DNA of 64,000 nucleotides from Pseudoalteromonas sp. XMcav2-N (GTDB lineage: Bacteria; Pseudomonadota; Gammaproteobacteria; Enterobacterales; Alteromonadaceae): positions 310,001-374,000 of the forward strand of contig NZ_JAMXSF010000002.1 in NCBI RefSeq assembly GCF_024124545.1, written 5' to 3'. Shown piece after piece: positions 47,094 through 57,386 of the stretch. Both the position numbers and the translations under genes were made by a program. The stretch's first letter is position 1; the number at the start of each line of letters is the position of its first letter. Below the pieces are notes generated by a model. That model was given only the letters and a program-made list of their open reading frames with translations. It was not told the origin of the DNA and made no database searches.

Positions 47094-47636
47094 TTAAGAC
47101 AATATATTGACCACAAAACGACAGTGATCATCCCCTTCGTGCATGCAATTGGTGTGAGATATTTCAATTTGTTTGTTGTAATGATCCGCAGCCCCGTAAA
47201 TGAGCCCCTCAGCACAAAAGCATAGTTTTCGGGGTGAACGATAATCAACGAGAATTTTACCTTCATCGATGACCTTAGCATCTATTTTGGGCAGGTTAGG
47301 TTCATCGTAGAGCTTTGCCACCTCTACGTGGATCACACTGTCTATGGCAAGAATTAACTTCTCAAAAGTATTCAACGGTTCAAGCACGGTGTGATGCTTA
47401 GCTGCCAATGAACCAAATAAAAACCGTCCAAATACGCCTAGCACATCTGCTAATGGTAAAGCCATTTTTTCCGCGACGCCATTTGCCAACGCAAACAGCT
47501 CTTCATCGGGATAGGATACAGCTGAGACATAACTGCGGTGTGCCGGACTATGCTCGTCTAATAACGCATTCCATTCAGCCATACCCAGATTTTCTACAAC
47601 CAACTCCTCTAAACTACGAAATATTATGCCTTTCAT
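47094..47636 (-). CDS. hnoX: H-NOX heme nitric oxide sensor
   Basis: A 180-residue single-domain heme protein (HNOB family). MKGIIFRSLEELV is the family start, His103 in VIHVEVAKLYDEPNLP is the axial heme ligand, and YRSPR at 132-136 is the conserved YxSxR motif that binds heme propionates. Near-identical length to other bacterial H-NOX. It would sense NO and regulate the adjacent kinase. It is divergent from the response regulator gene, 109 bases apart, so one promoter region serves the whole set. Confidence 0.95.
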   Translation of the reverse strand: MKGIIFRSLEELVVENLGMAEWNALLDEHSPAHRSYVSAVSYPDEELFALANGVAEKMALPLADVLGVFGRFLFGSLAAKHHTVLEPLNTFEKLILAIDSVIHVEVAKLYDEPNLPKIDAKVIDEGKILVDYRSPRKLCFCAEGLIYGAADHYNKQIEISHTNCMHEGDDHCRFVVNILS

Positions 47637-47745
47637 TTTTTAATCCTTAGCTAACGTAATTTAACAGCAAACTCGCTGCAGCAATTGTTATAAAACAAAG
47701 TTTAGACTAATTTTTATATTATCTATTGCTTTAACTTAATGATAT

Positions 47746-49080
47746 ATGGCTGAACACGATCCCGAGCAAGTAACGATTGACCCACCCGAAGGCCCTATTC
47801 GGGTATTGTGCCTGGATGATGAGCCTAGCGTTCTAAAGGTGCTCAGAAGAACACTGGGTTATGCGGGCATGGAGGTCTCTTTGTTTGAGTGTGGCGAACA
47901 AGCGTTACAGGCACTTGCTGAGCATGACTTTGAGGTTATTATTTCAGACATGCGTATGCCTGAGATGGATGGCGTGGAGTTTCTGACAAAAGCCAGGCAA
48001 GCTTCTCCGCAATCACAACGCATATTATTGTCCGGCTATGCTGATATGGACTCTACTATCGCAGCCATTAATGAAGGCGGAATACACAATTTTCTTCAGA
48101 AACCCTGGCAAAATGAGGCGCTCATCCATGTTATTAAAGATGCAGCAGAAAAGTATCGTCTCAAACATTACAATACCGCGCTTCAAACTGCGATAAGCAA
48201 TCAAAATGAACAGTTAAAAGCATTAAACGGAAACCTTGAAGAATTAGTCGAAAAGCGAACCGCTCAGATCCGCACCGTGCTTCGCCAATTAGAAACAGCC
48301 AACAAACGCGAGCAGGATGAACACAAGGCAACTGTAGAACTACTCTACAATTTCATCAATGCAAATCCCTACATTGATGCGGATATGGCTAAACAGATTG
48401 CCAATCTTAGTGGCTTAATCGCACAAAAGCTGGGTCTGGGCGATAACGTGGTACAACTGACAAAAATGGCCGGCTATCTTGCCCAGGTCGGGTTGCTTGC
48501 AATGGATCCAGTACTGTACGACAAACCGCTTGAGCAGCTCAGCTCTGAGCAACGAAAGCTGTTCTTTACACATCCAGCCACCGCACAACTAATGTTGATG
48601 CCAGCTCAGCACCTGAGCGATGTGGGTGAAGCGATATATCACCAGTTTGAAAAATATAATGGTCAGGGGATCCCGAAAGGGCTTAAAGGCAAACAAATTC
48701 CAATTGGCGCACAAATCCTCGCTGCAGCAAGAGATTATGTTGAAAATCTTCTAAAAAACCAGGGAGACAATGAGACCAGGCGTGGGCATGCACTTGAAAT
48801 TATTAAAATGTATAGCGGATCGTTCTACCACCCAAAAGTAGTCTTAGCACTGGAACAAGCAATTCAAGCCAACACCTCAACAGCACACCAAGTTGGGTCA
48901 ATGAACATCATTAATGCTCAAGCACTCAAACCGGGGATGGAACTTGGACTGGCTATCCATAGCCATAAAGGGATCATGCTGTTACCTAAGGGGCACATTT
49001 TCACGGAAGCAACTGTTGCCAAACTACAACAGTTAGAAACACAAAAACCTTCCCCATTTAGGATCCTGATTAAAGCCTAG
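47746..49080 (+). CDS. Response regulator with degenerate HD-GYP domain (HnoD-like)
   Basis: A 444-residue regulator. The receiver domain ([13 protein letters not shown]) has Asp68 in [13 protein letters not shown] coiled coil (about 150-195) leads to an HD-GYP domain whose metal residues are lost: the HD pair reads AQ at 246-247, the usual HHE reads HQF at 299-301, and GYP reads GIP. A PilZ-free tail follows. It therefore cannot hydrolyse c-di-GMP. In Shewanella, HnoD is such an inactive HD-GYP response regulator downstream of H-NOX/HnoK. No HnoB EAL protein adjoins here. Confidence 0.9.
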   Translation: MAEHDPEQVTIDPPEGPIRVLCLDDEPSVLKVLRRTLGYAGMEVSLFECGEQALQALAEHDFEVIISDMRMPEMDGVEFLTKARQASPQSQRILLSGYADMDSTIAAINEGGIHNFLQKPWQNEALIHVIKDAAEKYRLKHYNTALQTAISNQNEQLKALNGNLEELVEKRTAQIRTVLRQLETANKREQDEHKATVELLYNFINANPYIDADMAKQIANLSGLIAQKLGLGDNVVQLTKMAGYLAQVGLLAMDPVLYDKPLEQLSSEQRKLFFTHPATAQLMLMPAQHLSDVGEAIYHQFEKYNGQGIPKGLKGKQIPIGAQILAAARDYVENLLKNQGDNETRRGHALEIIKMYSGSFYHPKVVLALEQAIQANTSTAHQVGSMNIINAQALKPGMELGLAIHSHKGIMLLPKGHIFTEATVAKLQQLETQKPSPFRILIKA

Positions 49081-50627
49081 CGCTTAAAACGTATCACCAG
49101 CTCGTACATGTCATTTGCCACTGTGGTTAGCTCCTCACTGATGACATGCATTTCATTAGAGCTGCTTACACTGGTATTCGCCAGCGTAGCAATATTAACA
49201 ACTTGCTGGTTAATGTCCTCAGAAACAGCTGCCTGTTCTTCTACAGAAGTGGCAATTTGCATGCTACTGGCGCTGATTTTTTCTATCAATTGGTAAATGC
49301 CTTCCAGTTTCATAGAAGACTGAGAAAGCTGCTCTATCCCCTGGCGAGATTCATCCTCGCCTCGTTGCGCTATGAACTCGGCGTTTTGCGTACTCTGTGT
49401 CAACTGTTCGATTATTGCATGGATCTCTTTCGTTGATTCCTGGGTTCTTTGCGCCAGGTGGCGTACTTCATCTGCAACAACGGCAAAGCCCCGCCCCTGC
49501 TCCCCGGCCCTAGCCGCTTCTATTGCCGCGTTCAATGCAAGTAAATTAGTTTGCTCAGCGATTTGTTCAATTATCTGCGCAGCTTCTGCTATCTTGGAAG
49601 TTTGTTTGGCAACACCTAGCACCGAGTCTTTGATATCAACGACCGTTGCACCAAGATTCTCGATTGAAGCGCGGGTTTCTTCAGAGCTTCGTGCGCTTTC
49701 CTGTGCGAGAATAAGCACCCCTTTTGCATCTTCCGAGCTAGCCTGAACGCTATGCGACACTTCATTGATTGTAGTAGCCATTTCATTCATAGCAGTGGCA
49801 ACTTGCTCGGTCTCAAGCTGTTGCTTAGTCAGGCACTCGGTAGTCTCAATACTCTTAGAGTTGCTAATTGTTGCACCACTGGCAACCCCTTTAGCGGCAA
49901 ACTCGATACGAGTGATAATGGTGTCCAGATGCGCCCGCTCGCTAAGCAACTTGACGTGCAGTTGAGCCATCTTACCCGTCCAAGGTGAGTAAACCTGAGT
50001 TGCTATATCGTCACAAAAACTATGAGACATCACCTTATCAATTCGACTTAGCTGCTCGTTATCTCGATACGTGTTGTATGCAAATAATGCCAGTGTATTG
50101 ACAACCAACCAGGCAAACCCGATTGCTTCGCCTGCAGACATATAGAGTAAAATCGCAATAACCACAGCTAACGACGACCAGATCGAACGCAGCTTAGGCA
50201 ACTTAAATCCGTCACGTTGTCCCGACTTAACCCGTTTGTATAACGCTTCTGCCCGCTCAACAGATGCACGGTCCGGACAGCTACGAACGGATTCATAGCC
50301 TATAATTTTCCCGTCTTGCGTCATCGGCGTGACATACGCATTTACCCAGTAATGGTCGCCGTTTTTACAACGGTTCTTTACTAAGCCCATCCAGGGCTTA
50401 CCCGCTTTAAGCTGATCCCACATCGTCTTAAATGCAAGTTCTGGCATATCTGGGTGGCGGACGAGATTATGAGGTTGTCCTATCAGTTCTTCTTTGGAAT
50501 AGCCACTGACTTCAATAAAGTGTTCATTACAATCCAGTATCGTTCCTTTCAGGTCTGTCACTGAAATAAGCCGGGTGTCTGCGGAAAAACGCTTTTCCTG
50601 ATTCGTGACGGGGTGGTTTAATCGCAT
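49077..50627 (-). CDS. PAS-domain methyl-accepting chemotaxis protein, Aer-like
   Basis: A 516-residue receptor. An N-terminal PAS domain ([38 protein letters not shown]) is followed by a hydrophobic hairpin ([20 protein letters not shown]) and a signalling domain with [20 protein letters not shown]. This is the layout of the energy/redox receptor Aer, in which PAS binds FAD. It has no periplasmic domain. Its end overlaps the response regulator gene end by 4 bases on the opposite strand. Confidence 0.92.
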   Translation of the reverse strand: MRLNHPVTNQEKRFSADTRLISVTDLKGTILDCNEHFIEVSGYSKEELIGQPHNLVRHPDMPELAFKTMWDQLKAGKPWMGLVKNRCKNGDHYWVNAYVTPMTQDGKIIGYESVRSCPDRASVERAEALYKRVKSGQRDGFKLPKLRSIWSSLAVVIAILLYMSAGEAIGFAWLVVNTLALFAYNTYRDNEQLSRIDKVMSHSFCDDIATQVYSPWTGKMAQLHVKLLSERAHLDTIITRIEFAAKGVASGATISNSKSIETTECLTKQQLETEQVATAMNEMATTINEVSHSVQASSEDAKGVLILAQESARSSEETRASIENLGATVVDIKDSVLGVAKQTSKIAEAAQIIEQIAEQTNLLALNAAIEAARAGEQGRGFAVVADEVRHLAQRTQESTKEIHAIIEQLTQSTQNAEFIAQRGEDESRQGIEQLSQSSMKLEGIYQLIEKISASSMQIATSVEEQAAVSEDINQQVVNIATLANTSVSSSNEMHVISEELTTVANDMYELVIRFKR

Positions 50628-50845
50628 TGTTAACTCGAATTCTATGCTGTAAATTGCTGGTGCGGAGCGAGAAAATACGACTAATGCGCTGTTTTTGCAA
50701 CAACAAATCTATATTTTGCCGATTTTTTAAGACAAAATAACTAGATCCAATATGATGCCAAACGCGTATAAGCGAAAATCGTTTTTTCACTCTGGCCTTT
50801 TGTGTAGAATAGCAGGGCTAGAAAAACACACCAAAGGAGCCTTGA

Positions 50846-51868
50846 GTGCCAAAGCTTTCTGCAATAACTGATAATCCGCACGAGAACAGATTTAATGAAA
50901 AAATCGGTGTTCTGGTAACTAACCTGGGTAGCCCTGACGCACCGACAGCCCCTGCATTAAGAAATTACTTAAGAGAGTTTTTGTCAGATCCACGTATCGT
51001 CGAACTTCCCAGAGCACTTTGGTGGTTGATACTACATGGTGTGATTCTGAGGATCAGACCGAGCCGTTCAGCAAAAGCCTACTCAAGTATCTGGACAGAA
51101 AATGGGTCACCATTGGTTCAGATCACTCAAGATCAGTGTAATAAGCTAAGCGCATTATTAAAGGAACAACACTACGAACATGTCGAAGTTGTGATGGCGA
51201 TGCGCTATGGCAATCCTTCTATAAAAAGTGGTCTTGAAGCACTCCGTGAAAAAGGGATCACTAATATTGTTATTTTTCCCCTCTACCCTCAATATTCGAG
51301 TGCAACGACAGGTTCAACATTTGATGCGGTAGCTAATGTACTCAAAACATGGCGCTGGGTACCAAGCCTGAGTTTTATAAACGGATATCACAAACAACCG
51401 AGTTACATTACGGCTTTAGCTAATTCGGTACAGGAACATATTGATAAGCATGGATTACCTGAGAAGCTGCTTTTTTCTTATCATGGCACACCTAAGCGGT
51501 TTTTAGATAGTGGGGACCCGTATCACTGCTTTTGCCACCAGACCACGCGTCTCGTTTGTGAGCAACTCAAGCTTGATAAAGACAGAATCATGACGACTTT
51601 CCAAAGCCGATTCGGACGTGAGGAATGGCTGCAGCCCTATACCGACGTCACACTCAAAGAACTGGCAACGAAAGGCGTTAAAGAAGTCGCTATACTGAGT
51701 CCTGCTTTTAGCGCAGATTGCCTTGAGACGCTCGAAGAGCTGGAAGAGGAAAACCGCGAGTACTTCCTGGAAGCGGGTGGTGAAACCTACCATTATATCT
51801 CGGCACTCAACGACAGAGATGATCATCTCTCCGCATTATTGGACGTACTAAAGCCGTACTTAAAGTAA
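50846..51868 (+). CDS. hemH: Ferrochelatase
   Basis: A 340-residue enzyme inserting iron into protoporphyrin IX, the last step of heme synthesis. Start is GTG at 50846 with AAAGGAG about seven bases upstream. Motifs: GVLVTNLGSPDAPTAPALR at the N-terminus, LLFSYHGTPKRFLDSGDPY with the catalytic His, and FQSRFGREEWLQPYTD. Length normal. Its neighbours are all sensory genes, including the heme-based H-NOX and a PAS receptor. Confidence 0.97.
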   Translation: MPKLSAITDNPHENRFNEKIGVLVTNLGSPDAPTAPALRNYLREFLSDPRIVELPRALWWLILHGVILRIRPSRSAKAYSSIWTENGSPLVQITQDQCNKLSALLKEQHYEHVEVVMAMRYGNPSIKSGLEALREKGITNIVIFPLYPQYSSATTGSTFDAVANVLKTWRWVPSLSFINGYHKQPSYITALANSVQEHIDKHGLPEKLLFSYHGTPKRFLDSGDPYHCFCHQTTRLVCEQLKLDKDRIMTTFQSRFGREEWLQPYTDVTLKELATKGVKEVAILSPAFSADCLETLEELEEENREYFLEAGGETYHYISALNDRDDHLSALLDVLKPYLK

Positions 51869-51870
51869 AT

Positions 51871-51896
51871 AAAAGGGGCCGTTTCAGGCCCCTTGT
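51871..51896. terminator. Shared terminator between hemH and the GGDEF-EAL gene
   Basis: Stem ggggcc (51875-51880) with ggcccc (51887-51892), extended by aa/tt, around gtttca. The minus strand has the better T run (TTTTATTT), so it mainly closes the leftward gene, while hemH ends just before it. Confidence 0.7.
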
Positions 51897-51899
51897 TCA

Positions 51900-54470
51900 T
51901 TAATGTTGCTGTGACGATTTACTGATATACATCAGTTCATCGTTAAACACCTGACCGGAGTTAAACTCTTGTAATAACCTCAGGCAAGCAGATAATGGCT
52001 GAGCCGGGCTGTAGTAAAAGCCCTGTATATGATGACAACCCAGTTGTTCCAGCATAGTCAGTTGACTCTGAGACTCTACACCTTCAGCAATAACTTTAAT
52101 ACCCAGCTCTTCAGCCAGATTAAGCAAGCAGCTAATCATCACCTTTTTGTTTCTGTCTGCCATTAGACTATCTACAAACGACTTATCTATTTTCAAGTAG
52201 TCAACCTGATTTTCTATCAGGTGACTAAGAGAGGAGTAACCAGTACAAAAGTCATCAAGCGCGATTTTCACGCCCTGCTCTCTTAATTTAGAAAGTAGTT
52301 CCCAAGTGTAGCGGTTCGTCGCCATAGACTCAGTAACCTCAAGCGTGACTTTCTCAAATGGAACCCCGGCGTTGGAAATGGCTTCTGTAACGAGTTTGAA
52401 TTGATCGTTGCTCGTCTTGAACTCATTAACCGATCGATTAATAGAAATACTGACATCGTCATACCCATGCAGATGTAATGCTTTGAGATCCTGACAGGCT
52501 TTTTCCAACACAAACTGCCCTATCATATGAATTAAGCCAAATTCCTCTGCAATGGGAATGAAGGTTCCGGGTGATACCATACCTTGTTCGTCATCGAACC
52601 ACCGTACCAGCGCTTCAAACTTAACGATTTTTCTGCGCTGTACATCGACTATCGGCTGATAGTAAACAGTTAGTAAGTTTGCTTTCAGTGCCGCTTTAAG
52701 CTTGTCCTTGAGCTTGACCTTATTCAGATAAGCATTTTGGATAGCGGCATTATGTAAAGCAACATGCCCTCGATGAGTTTTCTTCGCACTCTCCAATGCA
52801 TGTGCCGCGTTGCGAATAAATTTGGCAGCGGTAATTCTGCCTCTGTTTTCCAGTTGTGCTATCCCGGTACTTGCACTGAGTTCAACAGTCAAATCATTGA
52901 AAACATATGGTTGTTTAATCTTATCACTGAGCTTTTTGGCAACCTGCAAGGCGCTTTTTACGTCAGTGTTGTCAAGTAAAATAGCAAATTCATCGCCGCC
53001 GTAACGGGATATCGTATCATTCTCTCTGATGCCGTTTCTAAGCCTTTTTGCGACCGATACGAGGACTTTGTCGCCGATTTCCGGACCGTAGATATCATTT
53101 ACTTCCTTGAAGTGATCAAGGCCAATAAACAACAAAGAGCAAGGTGTATGCAGACTGCGACTGGCAGATATTTTTTCTTCAACTATATCGATAAAACAGC
53201 GCCGATTCAGCAATGCGGTCAGGGGCTCATGGTTTGCATAAAAGGTCAGCTGCGCCTCATTGCGCTTCCACTCAGTAATGTCGCGGAAAATGGCAACATA
53301 ATTCAGTATTTCGCCTTGTTCATCTTTCACCAGACTCAGCGTTAGCTCTTCGGGAAAAATCTGACCGTTTTTACGACGGTTAAATATTTCTCCTTTCCAG
53401 CAACCGGCACTCATCAAGCTGTTCCACATTTTATGATAAAAGTCGTTACTATGCTGACCTGAAGACAGTACTGATGGATCGCGTCCCATCAACTCATGAC
53501 CGGTATAGCCCGTCAGGCGCTCAAATGCCCTGTTCACCATGATGATCTTGTTGTCCCCATCGGTGATCATGATGGCCTCTGTAGCATGCTCGAACACGAC
53601 ATTGGTTAGTTCCAGCTGCTTATTCAAAGAATAAATATAGGTAACATCTTGCACCGTGGCGCTAAATACACGTTCGTCGCGCTGCTCTTCACACTGTTCA
53701 ACACGACCAATGATTCTGTATAGACCTCTTAAATTAGTGCGTTTTTTGTGAGTGACATTCACATCAATATAATCTAAATGTCCGGTCCTGAGCTTTTGGA
53801 TAATCACTCTGAGTCGTTTTTGATCCGCTTCAGTTAAACAATCAGTAAAGTCGTCTAACGTTAGGGTTTCTTCTCTGTGTTGTAGTAAACGGCGCATTTC
53901 ATGACTAAACACATGCTTGTCTCGGCTGATATTCCACGTCCAGGAACTCAGCTTTGCTATACGTTCACCTTTTGCCAATTGCTTTACCAGGATCTGCTGT
54001 GCTGCAATCTCTAGGTTATGATTGAGCTCAGCCCCGACTAGTAAGCTCAACTCTCTGAACCAATGGCGGTCCTCGTCACTCACCTCTACTTTTTCATCAA
54101 ATAGACAGACCATAATCCCTATCGGCTTATGGTCGAGCGCACGTAATGTGACGCCCAAATAGCCATCAATATCAAATATTTTCAGGATTTCATCTTCCGC
54201 GTACATCTGCTGCAGGTTACAGCTAATGGAGCACACGCCCTGACTGGTTTTAGCATCGTTGCAGGGCGTTCCTTCAAGATCATAGATGATATCATTTGAC
54301 CTTTTCCCATCGACAGAATAAGCAACCGTTTTAACACGCGTGTCCGCATCAATGAATTTGCCAATCAAGCAATGCGCCGGTTTGAACTTCTCATAGATCA
54401 AATCGAGCGCGAGCTCATAGCGCGCCTCGCTGCTGCACAAATTGTAAAAAGTACTGAATGAAAAAGTCAT
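51900..54470 (-). CDS. GAF-PAS-GGDEF-EAL c-di-GMP protein
   Basis: An 856-residue soluble protein. Order: GAF-like domain (about 1-160), two PAS domains (about 165-275 and 290-400, the latter with AIMITDGDNKIIMVNRAFER), GGDEF (SRYGGDEFAILL, intact), EAL (KFEALVRWFDDE). EAL catalytic residues seem present: LEVTES, DDFCTGYSSL, YLKIDKSF, AEGVES. It may thus synthesise or degrade c-di-GMP, probably mainly one of them. The sensory input is unknown; the GAF contains several Cys (CNDAKTSQGVCSISC) that could bind metal or be redox active. Confidence 0.93.
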   Translation of the reverse strand: MTFSFSTFYNLCSSEARYELALDLIYEKFKPAHCLIGKFIDADTRVKTVAYSVDGKRSNDIIYDLEGTPCNDAKTSQGVCSISCNLQQMYAEDEILKIFDIDGYLGVTLRALDHKPIGIMVCLFDEKVEVSDEDRHWFRELSLLVGAELNHNLEIAAQQILVKQLAKGERIAKLSSWTWNISRDKHVFSHEMRRLLQHREETLTLDDFTDCLTEADQKRLRVIIQKLRTGHLDYIDVNVTHKKRTNLRGLYRIIGRVEQCEEQRDERVFSATVQDVTYIYSLNKQLELTNVVFEHATEAIMITDGDNKIIMVNRAFERLTGYTGHELMGRDPSVLSSGQHSNDFYHKMWNSLMSAGCWKGEIFNRRKNGQIFPEELTLSLVKDEQGEILNYVAIFRDITEWKRNEAQLTFYANHEPLTALLNRRCFIDIVEEKISASRSLHTPCSLLFIGLDHFKEVNDIYGPEIGDKVLVSVAKRLRNGIRENDTISRYGGDEFAILLDNTDVKSALQVAKKLSDKIKQPYVFNDLTVELSASTGIAQLENRGRITAAKFIRNAAHALESAKKTHRGHVALHNAAIQNAYLNKVKLKDKLKAALKANLLTVYYQPIVDVQRRKIVKFEALVRWFDDEQGMVSPGTFIPIAEEFGLIHMIGQFVLEKACQDLKALHLHGYDDVSISINRSVNEFKTSNDQFKLVTEAISNAGVPFEKVTLEVTESMATNRYTWELLSKLREQGVKIALDDFCTGYSSLSHLIENQVDYLKIDKSFVDSLMADRNKKVMISCLLNLAEELGIKVIAEGVESQSQLTMLEQLGCHHIQGFYYSPAQPLSACLRLLQEFNSGQVFNDELMYISKSSQQH

Positions 54471-54741
54471 TTTTCGGCTAAGTTCTTATATTTTATTGTT
54501 TTCAATATCAACAGGTATTTTTATAAATTGCAATGATAGAATTAAAAGCAAGTCTTATTCTCGATACAGATCAATAAATCGAACTTTTTTCTGAGCATCG
54601 TCAATCCCTGTGCTTGTCGTGATCAGGTTAACGTAACAACTATAACATCTGACCAGTAATATGATATTATTCATATCACAACATAGTAGCAGGTTCAAAC
54701 ACTCCTTTATAAAACGGTACAATGTTTTTCACATGTGTACC

Positions 54742-56346
54742 TCAAACAGCATGTTGTGCAACATCATTATTCGCAGCATCGCCGTGGACCTTTGCCCGGC
54801 ATATTCTGTTGCGGCCATTGCGCTTGGCCTGATAAAGCGCCTTGTCTGCCATTTCAAGCGTTTCCTCAATGCTTTTGCAATTCACAGGCCAACTGGCAAC
54901 ACCAATTGACACGGTGACCTGCCTTGGAATTGACATGGGGTGTTCGCTTATCGCAACGCGCAAACGCTCAGCGATACTATAAGCCCGTTTTTCATCAACA
55001 AATGGCATAAAAACCAGAAACTCTTCACCGCCACTTCGACAGACAAAGTCGTGACATCTGGCGTTTTTCTTCATAACACTCGCAAGTGCGCACAACACGT
55101 CGTCGCCGACGGCATGACCAAATTCGTCATTGATAGATTTAAAGTGATCCACATCCAAAGCAAGTACTGAAAACTGGTATTGCATTGTTTTTACATTTTC
55201 CAGCCAAAGCTGCATGGCAAAGCGGTTGTTGAGCTTGGTCAGCGGATCCATTTTTCTGTCTTGTTCCAGTTCTTTTATCTCCTGACCAAGCAGCTCAGAG
55301 CTATTAAGGATCGCCGACTTTAAATTTTCAGCCTCGAAATACCAGGCGGGCGTCTGATCAATACAGCGCAAATTACGTGGGCTCAAAGAGCTAACGTTTT
55401 GGGCCAACAAAGCAAGAGGCCTGGCAATGACAAACCCGGCGATTAATGTGACGCATAAGATTGCCAGCGCGAACGGTAATGTTGAATAAAGTACATCTTT
55501 GTGTGTCAAATTCAGTTGAGCAACGATACTGGTCAGCGCGCGTTGACTCACTATTCCCCAACCAGTGCTGGATACCGGAGCAAAACCAGCCAGCATATTA
55601 ACATCCTGACTATTTAAGGTTTCTGTCGCGCCAGATTCGCCTCTTAGCACCTTGTTCACTGCAAGATTGCCGACGATTCGCTCGCCTACCCGGTTATTAT
55701 CTCTGTGATAAATGAGACGTTTATCTTTATCTATTACATATACATATGAGTGCTCTGAGACATGGTGTGTGCCCAAAAGCTGGTTTAAGATGGTATCGCC
55801 CTGCAGATAAATACCTCCAGCGATAAAGCCAAGATATGCCCCGTCAGTTGCAAAAATTGGAAAGGTCGGACTCACCATAAGGTTACCCGCCGGCGACACA
55901 AATGGATCGAGAATATAAGGCGCTTGTAGTTCAATAGGCAGTGCTAATGACGAGTCTAAGGTAAGCCCCGTTAGCTCAAGGGTCGAAGGCTGAGCTGAGA
56001 TGACTTTGCGCTGAGCATCTATGACAACCAAAGAGTCAAAACTATTGGTTTGAGCCAGTAACCGTGCTAATTCCGTGTCTATTGCTTTACGATCTTCAAA
56101 GTGATTTGCAATATGGCCAGCACTTACCCTCAACTGACTATTTAAGGACTGCAAAAACAACTCAGTGACTGCTGCGAGCTTTTCAGCATAAGCCTGATTC
56201 GAAGCCAAAGTATCTTTAATAAAAGCGCGCTCATGCACACGATAGCTTGCCATGAGTGCACTATAAACGGACAAAACAATCCCAGCACTTACCAGCAATA
56301 AGATAAGTTGCTTAAGGTCCAGCTTTTTACGTTCGGTTGCCTTCAC
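54742..56346 (-). CDS. Membrane diguanylate cyclase with periplasmic Cache sensor
   Basis: A 534-residue protein with GTG start at 56346. Helix 1 (LILLLVSAGIVLSVYSALMA), periplasmic dCache-like domain (VSPTFPIFATDGAYLGFIAG), helix 2 (LPFALAILCVTLIAGFVIAR), short linker, then GGDEF with MDPLTKLNNRFAMQLW and the active loop SGGEEFLVFMPF. It should make c-di-GMP when its periplasmic domain is triggered. No RxxD inhibitory motif is obvious. Two c-di-GMP genes therefore lie next to each other. Confidence 0.93.
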   Translation of the reverse strand: MKATERKKLDLKQLILLLVSAGIVLSVYSALMASYRVHERAFIKDTLASNQAYAEKLAAVTELFLQSLNSQLRVSAGHIANHFEDRKAIDTELARLLAQTNSFDSLVVIDAQRKVISAQPSTLELTGLTLDSSLALPIELQAPYILDPFVSPAGNLMVSPTFPIFATDGAYLGFIAGGIYLQGDTILNQLLGTHHVSEHSYVYVIDKDKRLIYHRDNNRVGERIVGNLAVNKVLRGESGATETLNSQDVNMLAGFAPVSSTGWGIVSQRALTSIVAQLNLTHKDVLYSTLPFALAILCVTLIAGFVIARPLALLAQNVSSLSPRNLRCIDQTPAWYFEAENLKSAILNSSELLGQEIKELEQDRKMDPLTKLNNRFAMQLWLENVKTMQYQFSVLALDVDHFKSINDEFGHAVGDDVLCALASVMKKNARCHDFVCRSGGEEFLVFMPFVDEKRAYSIAERLRVAISEHPMSIPRQVTVSIGVASWPVNCKSIEETLEMADKALYQAKRNGRNRICRAKVHGDAANNDVAQHAV

Positions 56347-56634
56347 TACATCCTCCCTCTATAAGCACAGTCGTTGCGACCTGTATCATTGTAAAATATT
56401 GCAGGATGAAGAACTTATTCTGGGTCAAATTCTCTGTGCCTAATTCATTCCCACCTACGATTTTAGAATCAAGGTGTTCGCACAGAGATAAGAAGGATAA
56501 AGCAAAGGATGAGACACGAACTAAAAAGCAACACTTTATAACCACACAAAATAATAAAAAGCGGAAATTACTATCACTTCTGAATAATGTGATTTATAAT
56601 ATGGTCGATATTTAGCCATGCCAGTTTTATCGAA

Positions 56635-56850
56635 ATGAAAAAGAAAGCCAGAATGAACCCACTCGTTACACACTTTACTTTTGCAAGTATCGCGTTAGCA
56701 ATGTTATGGATGTTCGTTCAGGATAAAGAGACCTTACTTGCAGGCAGTGCACTAGTGCTTGTCTACATAGCCTGTGCACTTGGATACCGCATGATTGCCG
56801 CTCGAGAGGCTTTTAGAAACGCAAGTAAACAAGCTCACAAAAAGCACTGA
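56635..56850 (+). CDS. Small two-helix membrane protein
   Basis: A 71-residue protein (or 65 from the ATG at 56653). Helices THFTFASIALAMLWMFV and LLAGSALVLVYIACALGYRM, basic C-terminal tail. No family recognised. Upstream of it 56347-56634 holds no other gene. Confidence 0.55.
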   Translation: MKKKARMNPLVTHFTFASIALAMLWMFVQDKETLLAGSALVLVYIACALGYRMIAAREAFRNASKQAHKKH

Positions 56851-56930
56851 GGCAACTCACATTCCCGTCTTGGCCCCTGATTAATTTTGTGTAATCATCC
56901 ACATACACTTAATTAACAGAGGCCATACAC

Positions 56931-57386
56931 ATGTATCGTCTGCTCCTGCCACTGCTATTTGCTGGCGGTTGTGCATCCTTTGACAACCCAACCGCAGAAA
57001 ACACCTGCAAGACACTTGTATATGCGTACCCACAAATTCGCGATACAGGCACACCCACACAATATGCTAACCTGTTCACTGACGACGCCCGTTTTACAGT
57101 TGAGAAACTCAATATCGAATTAAATGGTAAAACGCAAATAGTCGAGCGATTTGATAAAGCACGTCACACCACGAATACCGTTCATATGATGACATCATCC
57201 AGTTTCTACCGTAACCATGACCAACTTGAGGCAGAATCACATTTCATCCTGCTACTTAAGGACAAGGCTCAGCCAGCCACGACAAAAGTCATCAACGGTC
57301 GTTATCTTGATACCTTTAGCTATGACTCAGCACGCTGTTTATTCGACAGCCGGAATGTTGTTATCGACCGCATAGGTGTGCTCTGA
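56931..57386 (+). CDS. SnoaL/NTF2-like lipoprotein
   Basis: A 151-residue lipoprotein with lipobox LLFAGGC (Cys at 14) and AGAGG about eight bases before the ATG. The body resembles SnoaL-like NTF2-fold proteins (YANLFTDDARFTVEKLNIEL, HFILLLKDKAQPATTKVING). Function is unknown. It ends 0 bases before the MarR gene on the other strand. Confidence 0.7.
   Translation: MYRLLLPLLFAGGCASFDNPTAENTCKTLVYAYPQIRDTGTPTQYANLFTDDARFTVEKLNIELNGKTQIVERFDKARHTTNTVHMMTSSSFYRNHDQLEAESHFILLLKDKAQPATTKVINGRYLDTFSYDSARCLFDSRNVVIDRIGVL

Noticed and set aside
56337-56615. Plus-strand open frame of 92 codons
   Set aside because: Low-complexity, overlaps the start of the diguanylate cyclase gene on the other strand, and has no ribosome binding site.
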